Below, in pieces: positions 49,308-56,714 of a stretch of 64,000 bases of DNA. The position numbers were made by a program, and so were the translations under genes. The DNA is from Streptomyces sp. S.PB5. Lineage in GTDB: Bacteria; Actinomycetota; Actinomycetes; Streptomycetales; Streptomycetaceae. The notes beneath the pieces are model-generated. The model ran no database searches and had not been told where the DNA came from. It saw nothing but the letters and a program-made list of their open reading frames with translations. Every line of letters starts with the position of its first letter. The stretch's first letter is position 1. The stretch lies in contig NZ_JAQMWP010000033.1 in the NCBI RefSeq assembly GCF_030403745.1, positions 1-64,000 of the forward strand. The letters are read 5' to 3'.

Positions 49308-50879
49308 TCACCGGCGGTGCATGGTCTCCAGCGCTGCCGCCAGGACGTGCGGATCGTGGTGGCCCTTGTGGACGGGCGGCGGCTGCTTGTCGAGGCCGAG
49401 GAGCCCGGCCACTGCGGTCCAGGCGGTGCGTACGGAGTACTCGACGGTGAAGACGACGTCGTCGGGCACCTCCGCGAACTGGCCGATGAAGGCGAGGTTG
49501 ACCGACCCCTCGGGCACGACCCTGGGCCGGTCATGGCGGCGGCGGGCGAGGAACTGGCTGGTGATGTAGGGCATCACACAGGGCACGACGGTGGAGGTCG
49601 CGAGGACACGGGCCGCCGTCGGCTCGTCGAAGCGCAGATGGTGCAGGACCTCTTCGAGGATCTCCCGGCCGGAGCACATGGTCATCGGCTTGGGCGTGTG
49701 GTTGCCCGCGCGGCCGGGGAACAGCCCGTAGCCCCACCAGACCGAGACCCCTTCGGGCTGGTCGCGGAAGACGGGCTGGCGCGGGGCGACGAGGGTGAGC
49801 AGCCAGTTGGACCCGGTGAAGGTCATCAGCCCGCCCCGGCCGGTCTCCCGGCCGCTGAACTTCTCCAGCGCGTCCAGGAAGACCGGGTCCTCGGCGGTGA
49901 CCGTGAACGACTCCCAGCGCGACTCCTTGACGTGCTTGTCGAAGACGGACGGGTCGCCGAAGTTCTCGCGGCCCCGGGCCAGCCGGTGCCACAGCAGCCA
50001 GGCGTCCGAACGCTGCGGCGCGGGCGGCGGCGCGGCGGTGTGCGAGCCGAGGCTGGAGGCGTCGGTCATGGAGCCGTTGGTGACCAGGACCAGGTCCGCC
50101 GGGGTGACCGTGATCTTCTCCTCGCGTCCGCCTCGGATCAGATGAAGGGACTGCACCGTGCCGCTGCGCACTCCCGGCGCGAACCCCAGGTCGGTGACAT
50201 GACAGCCGGTGTGGACGGTGACACCGCGCTCCCGCAGCCAGGCCGTCAGCGGCCGCACGATCGAGTCGTACTGGTTGTAGCGGGTCCGGTGGACGCCCGA
50301 CATGTCGGCGAACCCGGGCAAGAGGTGCAGGAAACGCCTCAGGTAGCGCCGGAACTCGATGGCGCTGTGCCAGGGCTGGAAGGCGAACGTGGTGCACCAC
50401 AAGAACCAGAAGTTCGTGGTGAAGAAGTGCTCGCCGAAGCAGTCCGTGATCCGCTTGCCGTCCAGGTTCCCCTCCGGGGTCGCCAGGCAGCGCACCAGCT
50501 CCAGCCGGTCGCGCTCGGAGAACCCCATCGAGCGGGTGTCGACGATCTTCCCGTCGCCGTCGACCAGCCGGGCGACGTCGTCCCAGGCGAACTCCTCCTG
50601 CCCGGCCAGGATCTCCTGGGTCACGGTCACCGAAGGGTCGTCCAGGGTGGGAATCCCGGACAACAGGTCGTACGTGCAGCGGAACTCGGCCTCGAACATC
50701 CGCATGCCGCGCATGCTGTAGCCGGCCTCCGCCGAACCGTCCGCGTCCAGGCTGCCTCCGATGGTCCGCTGCTCCTCGAAGAGGTGGATGTCCGCTCCGT
50801 CGAAGCCGCCGTCGCGGATCAGGAACGCGGCCGCGGCGAGCGCCGCGATCCCGCTGCCCACCAGGTACGCCTGTGCCAT
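49308..50879 (-). CDS. ohyA: Oleate hydratase-family flavoprotein
   Basis: A 523-residue protein of the oleate hydratase (MCRA) family, which adds water to the double bond of unsaturated fatty acids using FAD structurally. The FAD motif is YLVGSGIAALAAAAFLIRDG near the N-terminus, followed by HLFEEQRTIGGSLDADG, MRGMRMFEAEFRCTYDLLS, FQPWHSAIEFRRYLRRF and a C-terminal MPYITSQFL...FIGQFAEVPDDVVFT. Such enzymes detoxify free fatty acids or remodel lipids. AAGGAG is 8 nt before ATG 50879. A DosR-type promoter suggests hypoxic expression. Confidence 0.93.
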   Translation of the reverse strand: MAQAYLVGSGIAALAAAAFLIRDGGFDGADIHLFEEQRTIGGSLDADGSAEAGYSMRGMRMFEAEFRCTYDLLSGIPTLDDPSVTVTQEILAGQEEFAWDDVARLVDGDGKIVDTRSMGFSERDRLELVRCLATPEGNLDGKRITDCFGEHFFTTNFWFLWCTTFAFQPWHSAIEFRRYLRRFLHLLPGFADMSGVHRTRYNQYDSIVRPLTAWLRERGVTVHTGCHVTDLGFAPGVRSGTVQSLHLIRGGREEKITVTPADLVLVTNGSMTDASSLGSHTAAPPPAPQRSDAWLLWHRLARGRENFGDPSVFDKHVKESRWESFTVTAEDPVFLDALEKFSGRETGRGGLMTFTGSNWLLTLVAPRQPVFRDQPEGVSVWWGYGLFPGRAGNHTPKPMTMCSGREILEEVLHHLRFDEPTAARVLATSTVVPCVMPYITSQFLARRRHDRPRVVPEGSVNLAFIGQFAEVPDDVVFTVEYSVRTAWTAVAGLLGLDKQPPPVHKGHHDPHVLAAALETMHRR

Positions 50880-50926
50880 CACACAACTCCTTGTTCTCGC
50901 CCGTCGACCGGGAACCACATGAACCA

Positions 50927-50989
50927 CGGTTCCTGGTCAGGCCGGTGCGGTCAGTGGGCCATTGGTCACCCGCCAGGTCCGGACGGCCC
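50927..50989 (-). promoter_or_regulatory. DevR/OsdR-type promoter of the oleate hydratase gene
   Basis: GGGCCATTGGTCAC (50957-50970) and GGTCCGGACGGCCC (50976-50989), about 20 bp apart; minus-strand AACCGT (50927-50932) is centred about 33.5 bp from the first. Confidence 0.5.
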
Positions 50990-51009
50990 GGTGGAGCCGT
51001 CGCCGAGTG

Positions 51010-51384
51010 TCACCCGGCCGGCCTGCCACCACGCCACGGCGGGGCGACCGACCGGTGGCCGTCGTCCCAGGCGTGGGCGGCCTTGTCGGTCTGCCGACGG
51101 ATCCGGTCCTGGAGCCGGTCGACGAGCTCCGGGCCCGTGGCCCCCTCGGCGAGGGCCACGACCTGCTGACGGCCCATCCGCAGCTCGGCCGTGGCCGACC
51201 AGGCGATTCCGGCGTGGTGGGCGTCGGCCCGCACGATGCGCACTTCGCCGGTGACCGTCGGCAGCCCCGGCCGGCCGACGACGGCGTCGATCTTCGTACG
51301 TGCGTAGGCAAGGGTGTCCTCGTCCACGGTTCCCTCGCTGCGCAGGCGGACCGTGGGGGGCTGCTGTGTCCGGTCACTGGTCAT
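51010..51384 (-). CDS. Ribosome hibernation factor-like protein (S30AE/HPF N-domain)
   Basis: A 124-residue protein resembling the N-terminal domain of hibernation-promoting factors: a first helix VDEDTLAYARTKIDAVVG, strands EVRIVRADA and WSATAELRMGRQQVVALAEG, and the second helix GPELVDRLQDRIRRQTDKAA. It lacks the long-HPF dimerisation domain. The DosR target Rv0079 is a related example, so a role in silencing ribosomes under hypoxia is likely but not certain. GAGGAG precedes ATG 51384. With the DUF1876 protein it gives this island two translation-arrest candidates. Confidence 0.78.
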   Translation of the reverse strand: MTSDRTQQPPTVRLRSEGTVDEDTLAYARTKIDAVVGRPGLPTVTGEVRIVRADAHHAGIAWSATAELRMGRQQVVALAEGATGPELVDRLQDRIRRQTDKAAHAWDDGHRSVAPPWRGGRPAG

Positions 51385-51518
51385 ACGGATCGCTCCTCAG
51401 GAGAGAACGCCGAAGCGGCGCGGTCGGGGAAGGAAGCCGCATCACGGGGTGCGGCGGTCTTCTGTGTACCAGGGGACGCCCCGACTTTCGGCGCTGTGCC
51501 GCCGCATGGGACGAAGAG

Positions 51519-51606
51519 GGGACCAACGGCCCTGCGGATACGGGCACATGGGCCCAACGGCCATGCCGGCGACAGGGCCCGACGGCCGCCGGGCCCCTCG
51601 GACCTC
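51519..51606 (-). promoter_or_regulatory. Cluster of four DevR/OsdR-type boxes before the HPF-like gene
   Basis: GGGACCAACGGCCCT (51519-51533), GGGCCCAACGGCCA (51550-51563), GGGCCCGACGGCC (51575-51587) and GGGCCCCTCGGACCTC (51591-51606). The nearest minus-strand hexamer, GAAAGT (51484-51489), is about 39 bp from the first box, a little far. Confidence 0.5.
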
Positions 51607-51672
51607 GTGGGGGACCTGTGGCCGCTCACGGGGTCCGTTCCGACGCGCAAGGATCGTTGACGGATCAGCCGT

Positions 51673-51690
51673 TCCCCGCGATCGCGGGGA
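51673..51690 (-). terminator. Perfect 18-bp palindrome after the stressosome operon
   Basis: TCCCCGCGATCGCGGGGA reads the same on both strands and lies 25 bp beyond the stop of the minus-strand sensor kinase gene. It could act as a terminator stem; such short-loop palindromes can also be protein sites. Confidence 0.45.
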
Positions 51691-51714
51691 GCACCGCGAT
51701 GTCCGGCACCCGGG

Positions 51715-52953
51715 TCAGCGGCGTGCAGCCCCCGGGGACGCGGTCGGGTCCTCGGCGGCGAGAGGGATGCACCAGCACAGACGGGTGCCGCCTTCGCGAC
51801 CGCCGGTCAGTTCGAGTGTGCCGCCGAGCTTCTCCGCACGGCGGCGCAGGTTGGTCAGGCCGCTGCTGCGCGTGACGGACGGGTCGACGCCGCAGCCGTC
51901 GTCGACGACCTCCAGGAGCAGTTCGTCGCCGGCGCGGACGGCGACGCGGACGGTGGAGGCGCGGGCGTGCCGCGCGACGTTGGACAGGGCTTCGCGCAGC
52001 GCGGCGAGCAGGTGGGCGGCCGTCTCGTCGGGCAGGGCCGCGTCGACAGGGCCGTGGAACTCGACCGCGGGAGCGAAACCGAGCCGGTCCTGTGCGGCGG
52101 TGGTCTCGTCGAGCACCTGGGCGCGCAGGCTGGCCGCCCTCTGGGCCGGCTGGTTGAGGTTGAAGATGGTGCCGCGCAACTCCCGGATGGTGGCGTCCAG
52201 TTCATCGATGACCGTGTGGATGCGGGAGGGGGTGTCGGGGCGGGTGAGGCGGGCGGTGATGCTCTGCAGGGCGAGGCCCGCGCCGAAGACCCGCTGGATG
52301 ACCATGTCGTGCAGGTCCCGGGCGATGCGCTCGCGCTCGGCCATCACCTCACGGTCGGCGCGGGCGGCGACCAACTCGGCCTGTGCCGCGAGCTGGTGGG
52401 TGATGTCCCGGGCGACGGTGGCGAAGCCGATGAGCGTGCCCTCAGGGTCGCGCATCGGCGAGACCGTGACGGCGACATCGACTTCGCTGCCGTCGGCACG
52501 GCGCCAGCGGCTCTGGTAGGAGTCGGCATGCCCATGGGCCCGGATCTGCTCCGCGACCGTCCGGAAGACGTCGAAGGCGGCCTCGGGCATGAGCAGGCCG
52601 ATGCCCTGGTCGAGCACATGCTCCTGGTGATGGCCGAACAGCCGCTGTGCGCCCGGGTTCCAGGTCTGGACGGCGAGGGCCGGGCTCACCGAGATCATGG
52701 CGTCGTCGGACGAGGCCACGATGGCCGCGAGCCGGGCTTCGGCGCGCCGGGCCGTCTCCAGCTCGGTGTGCAGGGCGATCAGACCGCGGTTGGTGTCGTC
52801 CAGCTCCTGGCTCAGCTCGTCCACCAGCCGTGCGCGGCGCTCGAGTTCGGCCTGCTGCTCGGTCGGGCCGGCCGTGCCTTCGGTGGTGCGGGGACTGTCC
52901 ACGTCCTCCATGCCCGGCTGCCCTTCGCCCGATGACGGGAACCGGCTCATCAT
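51715..52953 (-). CDS. PAS-domain histidine kinase with DosS-like transmitter
   Basis: A 412-residue soluble kinase: N-terminal coiled coil (about 30-65), PAS domain (about 65-190, AIVASSDDAMISVSPALAVQ, ATVARDITHQ), HisKA_3 dimerisation domain with the phospho-His in ERERIARDLHDMVIQRVFG, and an HATPase domain (REALSNVARHARA, VVDDGCGVD, SSGLTNLRRRAEKLGG). The transmitter is similar to that of DosS-type kinases, so the DevR-like regulator is a possible target; no regulator gene adjoins. Its ATGA start overlap with the phosphatase gene makes it the last gene of the stressosome operon. ATG 52950 is a second possible start. Confidence 0.88.
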   Translation of the reverse strand: MMSRFPSSGEGQPGMEDVDSPRTTEGTAGPTEQQAELERRARLVDELSQELDDTNRGLIALHTELETARRAEARLAAIVASSDDAMISVSPALAVQTWNPGAQRLFGHHQEHVLDQGIGLLMPEAAFDVFRTVAEQIRAHGHADSYQSRWRRADGSEVDVAVTVSPMRDPEGTLIGFATVARDITHQLAAQAELVAARADREVMAERERIARDLHDMVIQRVFGAGLALQSITARLTRPDTPSRIHTVIDELDATIRELRGTIFNLNQPAQRAASLRAQVLDETTAAQDRLGFAPAVEFHGPVDAALPDETAAHLLAALREALSNVARHARASTVRVAVRAGDELLLEVVDDGCGVDPSVTRSSGLTNLRRRAEKLGGTLELTGGREGGTRLCWCIPLAAEDPTASPGAARR

Positions 52954-53975
52954 GCCATCCCGCGGCCGTCACGGACCACGAGGACCGTGGCGTCGTCGGT
53001 GGACCGCCCGTACTCGCGCTGCAGTACGGCGGCGATGACGGCCGGATGCCGTTCCAACAGGCGCGGAAACCCCTCCAGTTGCCATCCGGAGCGGATTCCG
53101 TCGGAGACCAGCACGAGCGTGGCTCCCGGCCCCCACGGGCAGTGCTGCAGGCGGACGGTGGGCAGGGGGAGCTGGGTGCCCAGGGTGCCGGGGCGGTCCA
53201 GCAGATGCGTGGAGCGGCCGCCGGTGAAGACCCGACCGGTGATGTTGCCCACCGCCGCATGGACGAGTTCGCCGCGGTCGGGGTCGATCAGACAGGCGCC
53301 CAGGACACCGCCGCGCGTGCCACGCATGGCCTCGTGGGCGTGCCGGACGAGCAGACCGAGGTCGGTGACGGGAACCTGCCGCCGGAAAGCGGTGATCGCG
53401 GCCCGGGCCGCCGCGGCGGCGCCCGGGCCGTGACCGAGGCCGTCGACGACCAGGGCGGCCGCCCGCCGGTCCGGCATGACGGCCCAGGAGTCACCGGATT
53501 CGCCCTCCCCGCCGAAGGGCACGTTGACGGCGCCGTAGTGCCAGCCCCCCGGCGGGGACGGCGCGACGGGGCCCAGTGAGGCGTAGACGACCGTGCCCTC
53601 CAGCGTCGAGTACCAGTCGAACTCCGCGGCGTGCCGGCGCACGACGTTCAGTCCCGCGCTCAGGCCGCTTCCGCGATACGGGGACGGAGCGATGGGGCTG
53701 GGCGGGGCGAGAGCCGCGGCGGTCATCCCCGGGCCCCGGTCGACGGAGATCAGCTCGATGCCCTCGCCGGTCCTGCGGGCCAGGACGTAGCCGCCGGGCT
53801 CGGCGTGCCGCAGCAGATTCGTGCCCAGTTCGGTGGCGACCAGCTCGGCCACTCCCGCGCGCAGCGCGTGCTGCCCGGCGGCCATCCTCGCCACCGCCCG
53901 GCGCAGGGCACCGACGTCCTCCTCGGCGGCGATCACATGGCGGCGGTGCTCGCTCCCGCCCGGTGCGATCTCCAT
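52950..53975 (-). CDS. RsbX-like phosphatase with N-terminal RsbT-like domain
   Basis: A 341-residue protein: an HATPase/RsbT-like domain first (about 20-135, AELVATELGTNLLRHAEPGG, VDRGPGM) and a SpoIIE/PP2C domain after (about 150-341, AALVVDGLGHGPGAAAAARA, GNITGRVF, LVLVSDGI, STDDATVLVV). RsbX resets the stressosome by removing phosphate from RsbS and RsbR; the joined kinase-like domain suggests self-targeting to the complex. It starts 1 bp after RsbT and overlaps the kinase gene. Confidence 0.88.
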   Translation of the reverse strand: MEIAPGGSEHRRHVIAAEEDVGALRRAVARMAAGQHALRAGVAELVATELGTNLLRHAEPGGYVLARRTGEGIELISVDRGPGMTAAALAPPSPIAPSPYRGSGLSAGLNVVRRHAAEFDWYSTLEGTVVYASLGPVAPSPPGGWHYGAVNVPFGGEGESGDSWAVMPDRRAAALVVDGLGHGPGAAAAARAAITAFRRQVPVTDLGLLVRHAHEAMRGTRGGVLGACLIDPDRGELVHAAVGNITGRVFTGGRSTHLLDRPGTLGTQLPLPTVRLQHCPWGPGATLVLVSDGIRSGWQLEGFPRLLERHPAVIAAVLQREYGRSTDDATVLVVRDGRGMA

Positions 53976-53976
53976 G

Positions 53977-54405
53977 TCACCGCTGCCATTTCACGATCAC
54001 CACGGTCGTGCCCGACCCGGCGGCGGAGGTGAGCGTGAGATCGTCCACCAGCCTTCGGGCCCCCGGCAGGCCCAGCCCCATGCTGCCGCGGGTGCTGAAG
54101 CCGTCCGTCATGGCCGCGTCGATGTCGTCGATGCCCGGGCCGTCGTCGGCGAACGTGGCCCGTACTCCTCGGCGCCCGTCCTTGTAGACCCGTTCGATGC
54201 TGATCCGGCCGCGGCCGTCGGTGGCGTAGTTGAGGATGTTGCGGGCCAGCTCACTGCCGGCCGTGATCAGCTTGGTCGCGTCCACCAGATTGAGTCCCAC
54301 GGCCTCGGCCTGCGCGCGCAGCACCTTGCGTACCCGGATGAGGTCGGACTCGTGGACGATGTCGAAGACGTCCGGGTCCCGGTCCGTCGCGGCATCGGCG
54401 GTCAC
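53977..54405 (-). CDS. rsbT: Stressosome serine kinase RsbT
   Basis: A 142-residue HATPase-family serine kinase: ITAGSELARNILNYATDGRG (ATP N-box), ATFADDGPGI, and RGSMGLGLPGARRLVDDLTL (lid/G-box). In Bacillus it phosphorylates RsbR and RsbS and then activates RsbU. The GTG start at 54405 overlaps the RsbS stop by 4 nt. The SpoIIE phosphatase at 9603-11558 is a plausible downstream target, by analogy with RsbU. Confidence 0.93.
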   Translation of the reverse strand: MTADAATDRDPDVFDIVHESDLIRVRKVLRAQAEAVGLNLVDATKLITAGSELARNILNYATDGRGRISIERVYKDGRRGVRATFADDGPGIDDIDAAMTDGFSTRGSMGLGLPGARRLVDDLTLTSAAGSGTTVVIVKWQR

Positions 54406-54788
54406 CGTGGGTCCGCACCGGCGTCGTGGCGCCGCAGCCGCTGCAGCAGCGCCAGCCCCTGCTCGGCGTTGAGCGCGGTGTCGAGATGGCCCATGGGAAC
54501 GCCGAGTTCGACCAGGGTGATCGCCACTGCCGGCTGGATGCCCACGATCGCGGCCTGCGCCCCCAGCAGCCGGACCATCGCCACGATCCGGGCCAGCACC
54601 CGGGCGATGAAGGAGTCGACCACGCTCAACCGGCTGACGTCGATGAGCATGCCCGAGGCGCCCGAGCGTGCGATCTCCCGGGTGAGCTGTTCCTCGATCT
54701 GGATCACCGTGGTGTCGTCGAGGTCGCCCTGCAGCGCCACCAGCAGCGTGTCGCCGATCCGCATGACCGGAACCACGTCGTCACTCAC
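54402..54788 (-). CDS. rsbS: Stressosome scaffold RsbS (STAS domain)
   Basis: A 128-residue STAS protein. The phosphorylated serine is conserved at the same number as in B. subtilis, Ser59 in DVSRLSVVDSFIARVL. The N-terminal VMRIGDTLLVALQGDLDDTT and VGIQPAVAITLVELGV are typical. With RsbR it forms the large icosahedral stressosome core. The GTG start at 54788 overlaps the RsbR stop by 8 bp. Confidence 0.94.
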   Translation of the reverse strand: MSDDVVPVMRIGDTLLVALQGDLDDTTVIQIEEQLTREIARSGASGMLIDVSRLSVVDSFIARVLARIVAMVRLLGAQAAIVGIQPAVAITLVELGVPMGHLDTALNAEQGLALLQRLRRHDAGADPR

Positions 54789-56004
54789 CGCGTCCTCCGG
54801 CGGACAGCGCGCGGGTCGCCGAGGCCGCGGTCCCGGCCCGTTCGGCCAGGACCGCGAGCGCCAACTGCAGTGCGTCCTGGAGGGTGTTGCGGGAGCGCAG
54901 GCGTCCCATGTCGATGCCCAGATGCACCATGGACTGGGCGGTCTCCGGCCGCACCCCGCTCATGATGCTCACCGTGCCCATCAGCGCCGCCGCCTGCACC
55001 GTCTTGAGCAGATGCTGGGCGACCTGGGTGTCGATGGTGGGCACCCCGCTGATGTCCAGGATCGCCACCTCCGCCTGGGTCTGCGCGATCTTCTCCAGCA
55101 GGCCCTCGGTCAGCCGGGTCGCCCGCAGTGTGTCCAGCGTGCCGATGATCGGCAGGGCCAGCACCTTGTCCCACACCTGGATCACCGGCGTGGACAGTTC
55201 CAGGATCTCGTCCCGCTGCCGCTGCAGCCGCTGTTCGGTCTCCCGGCGTTCGGTGACGTCCCGGATCGCCGCCGCGACCAGGGTGCCCTCGGAGGTGTCC
55301 AGCGGGCTCAGACTGATCTCGATCGGGAACTCCGTGCCGTTCCGGCGCATCCCGGACAGCTGCAGCCCCACCCCCATGGGCCGCAGACGGGGATCGGCGA
55401 GGAACCCGTTGCGGTGCCCGATGTGCCGGTCGCGGAACCGAGGCGGCACCAGCACCTCGATCTCCCGGCCCACCAGATCCGCGCGCTCGAAGCCGAACAG
55501 CGTCTCCGTCTGCCGGTTGACCAGCACGATCCGCCCGTCGGAGCCCACGATCACCATGGCGTCGGGGGCCGACTCCAGCAGACCGTGGAACAGTGACTCG
55601 GCGCGCGCGCTCTCCGTCGCGTCCTTGAGGACCTCCACGAAGCCGGTCACCGTACCGTCCTCGCCGTGCACCGGTGTCAGGACGGTGTGCGCCAGGAAGC
55701 GTTCGCCTCCCTTGCGGACCCGCCAGCCCTGGAACTCCCGTCGGCCGTCGCGGCGGACCGCGTCCAGTTCCTGTTCCACCAGGCCCGCCTCGCGGTCCTC
55801 CGCGGTGCGCAGCAACGCCAGGGGCTGCCCCTCGACCTCGCTCACGGTGTAGCCCGTCATCTCCCGGGCGCTGCGGCTCCAGCGGACCACTTCCCCGCCC
55901 GGACCCAGCTTGACGACGGCATGGTCGGTGATCGCGTCCAGCATCTCCTCGACGTCACGCACGTTCCTGTGCTGATCCCGGCCGTCCTGCGGTGGCATCG
56001 TCAT
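54781..56004 (-). CDS. rsbR: Stressosome sensor RsbR with two PAS domains
   Basis: A 407-residue RsbR-type protein: PAS 1 (about 20-130, LDAITDHAVVKLGPGGEVVR), PAS 2 (about 140-255, LLESAPDAMVIVGSDGRIVL) and a C-terminal STAS domain (about 275-395, VAILDISGVPTIDTQVAQHL). The Thr corresponding to RsbR Thr171 is present (TIDT); the Thr205 site is Ser (PETAQSMV). Bacillus RsbR uses a non-haem globin as sensor; here two PAS domains take that place, so the input is probably redox, light or a small ligand. First gene of the operon RsbR-S-T-phosphatase-kinase. Confidence 0.93.
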   Translation of the reverse strand: MTMPPQDGRDQHRNVRDVEEMLDAITDHAVVKLGPGGEVVRWSRSAREMTGYTVSEVEGQPLALLRTAEDREAGLVEQELDAVRRDGRREFQGWRVRKGGERFLAHTVLTPVHGEDGTVTGFVEVLKDATESARAESLFHGLLESAPDAMVIVGSDGRIVLVNRQTETLFGFERADLVGREIEVLVPPRFRDRHIGHRNGFLADPRLRPMGVGLQLSGMRRNGTEFPIEISLSPLDTSEGTLVAAAIRDVTERRETEQRLQRQRDEILELSTPVIQVWDKVLALPIIGTLDTLRATRLTEGLLEKIAQTQAEVAILDISGVPTIDTQVAQHLLKTVQAAALMGTVSIMSGVRPETAQSMVHLGIDMGRLRSRNTLQDALQLALAVLAERAGTAASATRALSAGGRGE

Positions 56005-56083
56005 GCCCGACCCCGCCCCTCACCTCGTCGATCCCCAAGCCGGGCACGCTCGTTGGTGCTGCCCCCAGATCCCGGCGCGGGTG

Positions 56084-56089
56084 ATGCTA
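56084..56089 (-). promoter_or_regulatory. Probable -10 of the stressosome operon
   Basis: Minus-strand TAGCAT, with GTGAAC about 15 bp upstream as a weak -35. No GGGCCG-type box is present, so the stressosome seems to be made independently of the DevR-like regulator. Confidence 0.4.
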
Positions 56090-56151
56090 CCTGCCTCGCG
56101 CGCGGTTCACTCGGGCGGTCATGACCACGGAACCCGGGACATCCCGGTCGC

Positions 56152-56532
56152 TCAGTAGACGGAGGCCGGCCAGGTGGAGGACACGGCGACGATCACGCTG
56201 ACGTCGAGCAGCACACCGATGCCGAGCCACGGGTCGAACCAGAGGGCCTTGAGGACGAGTCCGCTGGCGGCCGCGACGAGCGCCGCCGTGGGCCACCAGG
56301 GACTTCCCGCGAACACCCCGGCGCCGGCGACGGCGTAGACGACGGCCGTGTACCAGGCGAGCGCCAGCGCCCACGCCCTGGCGGGTGCGGCGGGGACATG
56401 GGCGGCCGTCAGGGCCCAGGAGTGTCCGGGATCGAAGGGGGACGGCTTGTCGGGCTGTTGCGGCGCCGTCCAGACGCCGGGGTGCAGCAGCCCGTGCAGG
56501 ATGAGGAACACCCCCACAAGAAGGGCGGTCAT
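56152..56532 (-). CDS. Small four-helix membrane protein
   Basis: A 126-residue protein with four predicted membrane helices, beginning MTALLVGVFLILHGLLHPGV, then AWALALAWYTAVVYAVAGAG and LVLKALWFDPWLGIGVLLDV. No named family recognised; the size and pattern recall DoxX-like proteins but no signature is present. It lies downstream of a DosR-type promoter and in front of the RsbR gene on the same strand, 148 bp away. Confidence 0.68.
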   Translation of the reverse strand: MTALLVGVFLILHGLLHPGVWTAPQQPDKPSPFDPGHSWALTAAHVPAAPARAWALALAWYTAVVYAVAGAGVFAGSPWWPTAALVAAASGLVLKALWFDPWLGIGVLLDVSVIVAVSSTWPASVY

Positions 56533-56637
56533 GGAAGGCCTCCGGTGCTGGGGTTCGGTGACGTCCTTGTCGGGTCGGAAGGGCGGGCGGGTGATGTCCG
56601 GCCGGGCCGGCGGCCGCGCCGGGCCGTGCCCATCACC

Positions 56638-56705
56638 AGGGTGGCTCCCCGGCCGGCCCCATGAGGAGGGCCGACCGGGGGCCAGGCGCAGGCCGACGGG
56701 CCCGG
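56638..56705 (-). promoter_or_regulatory. DevR/OsdR-type promoter of the four-helix membrane protein gene
   Basis: AGGGCCGACCGGGGGCC (56667-56683) and AGGCCGACGGGCCCGG (56690-56705), about 22 bp apart; minus-strand CACCCT (56638-56643) is centred 34.5 bp from the first. Confidence 0.55.
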
Positions 56706-56714
56706 GGCTGTGGG

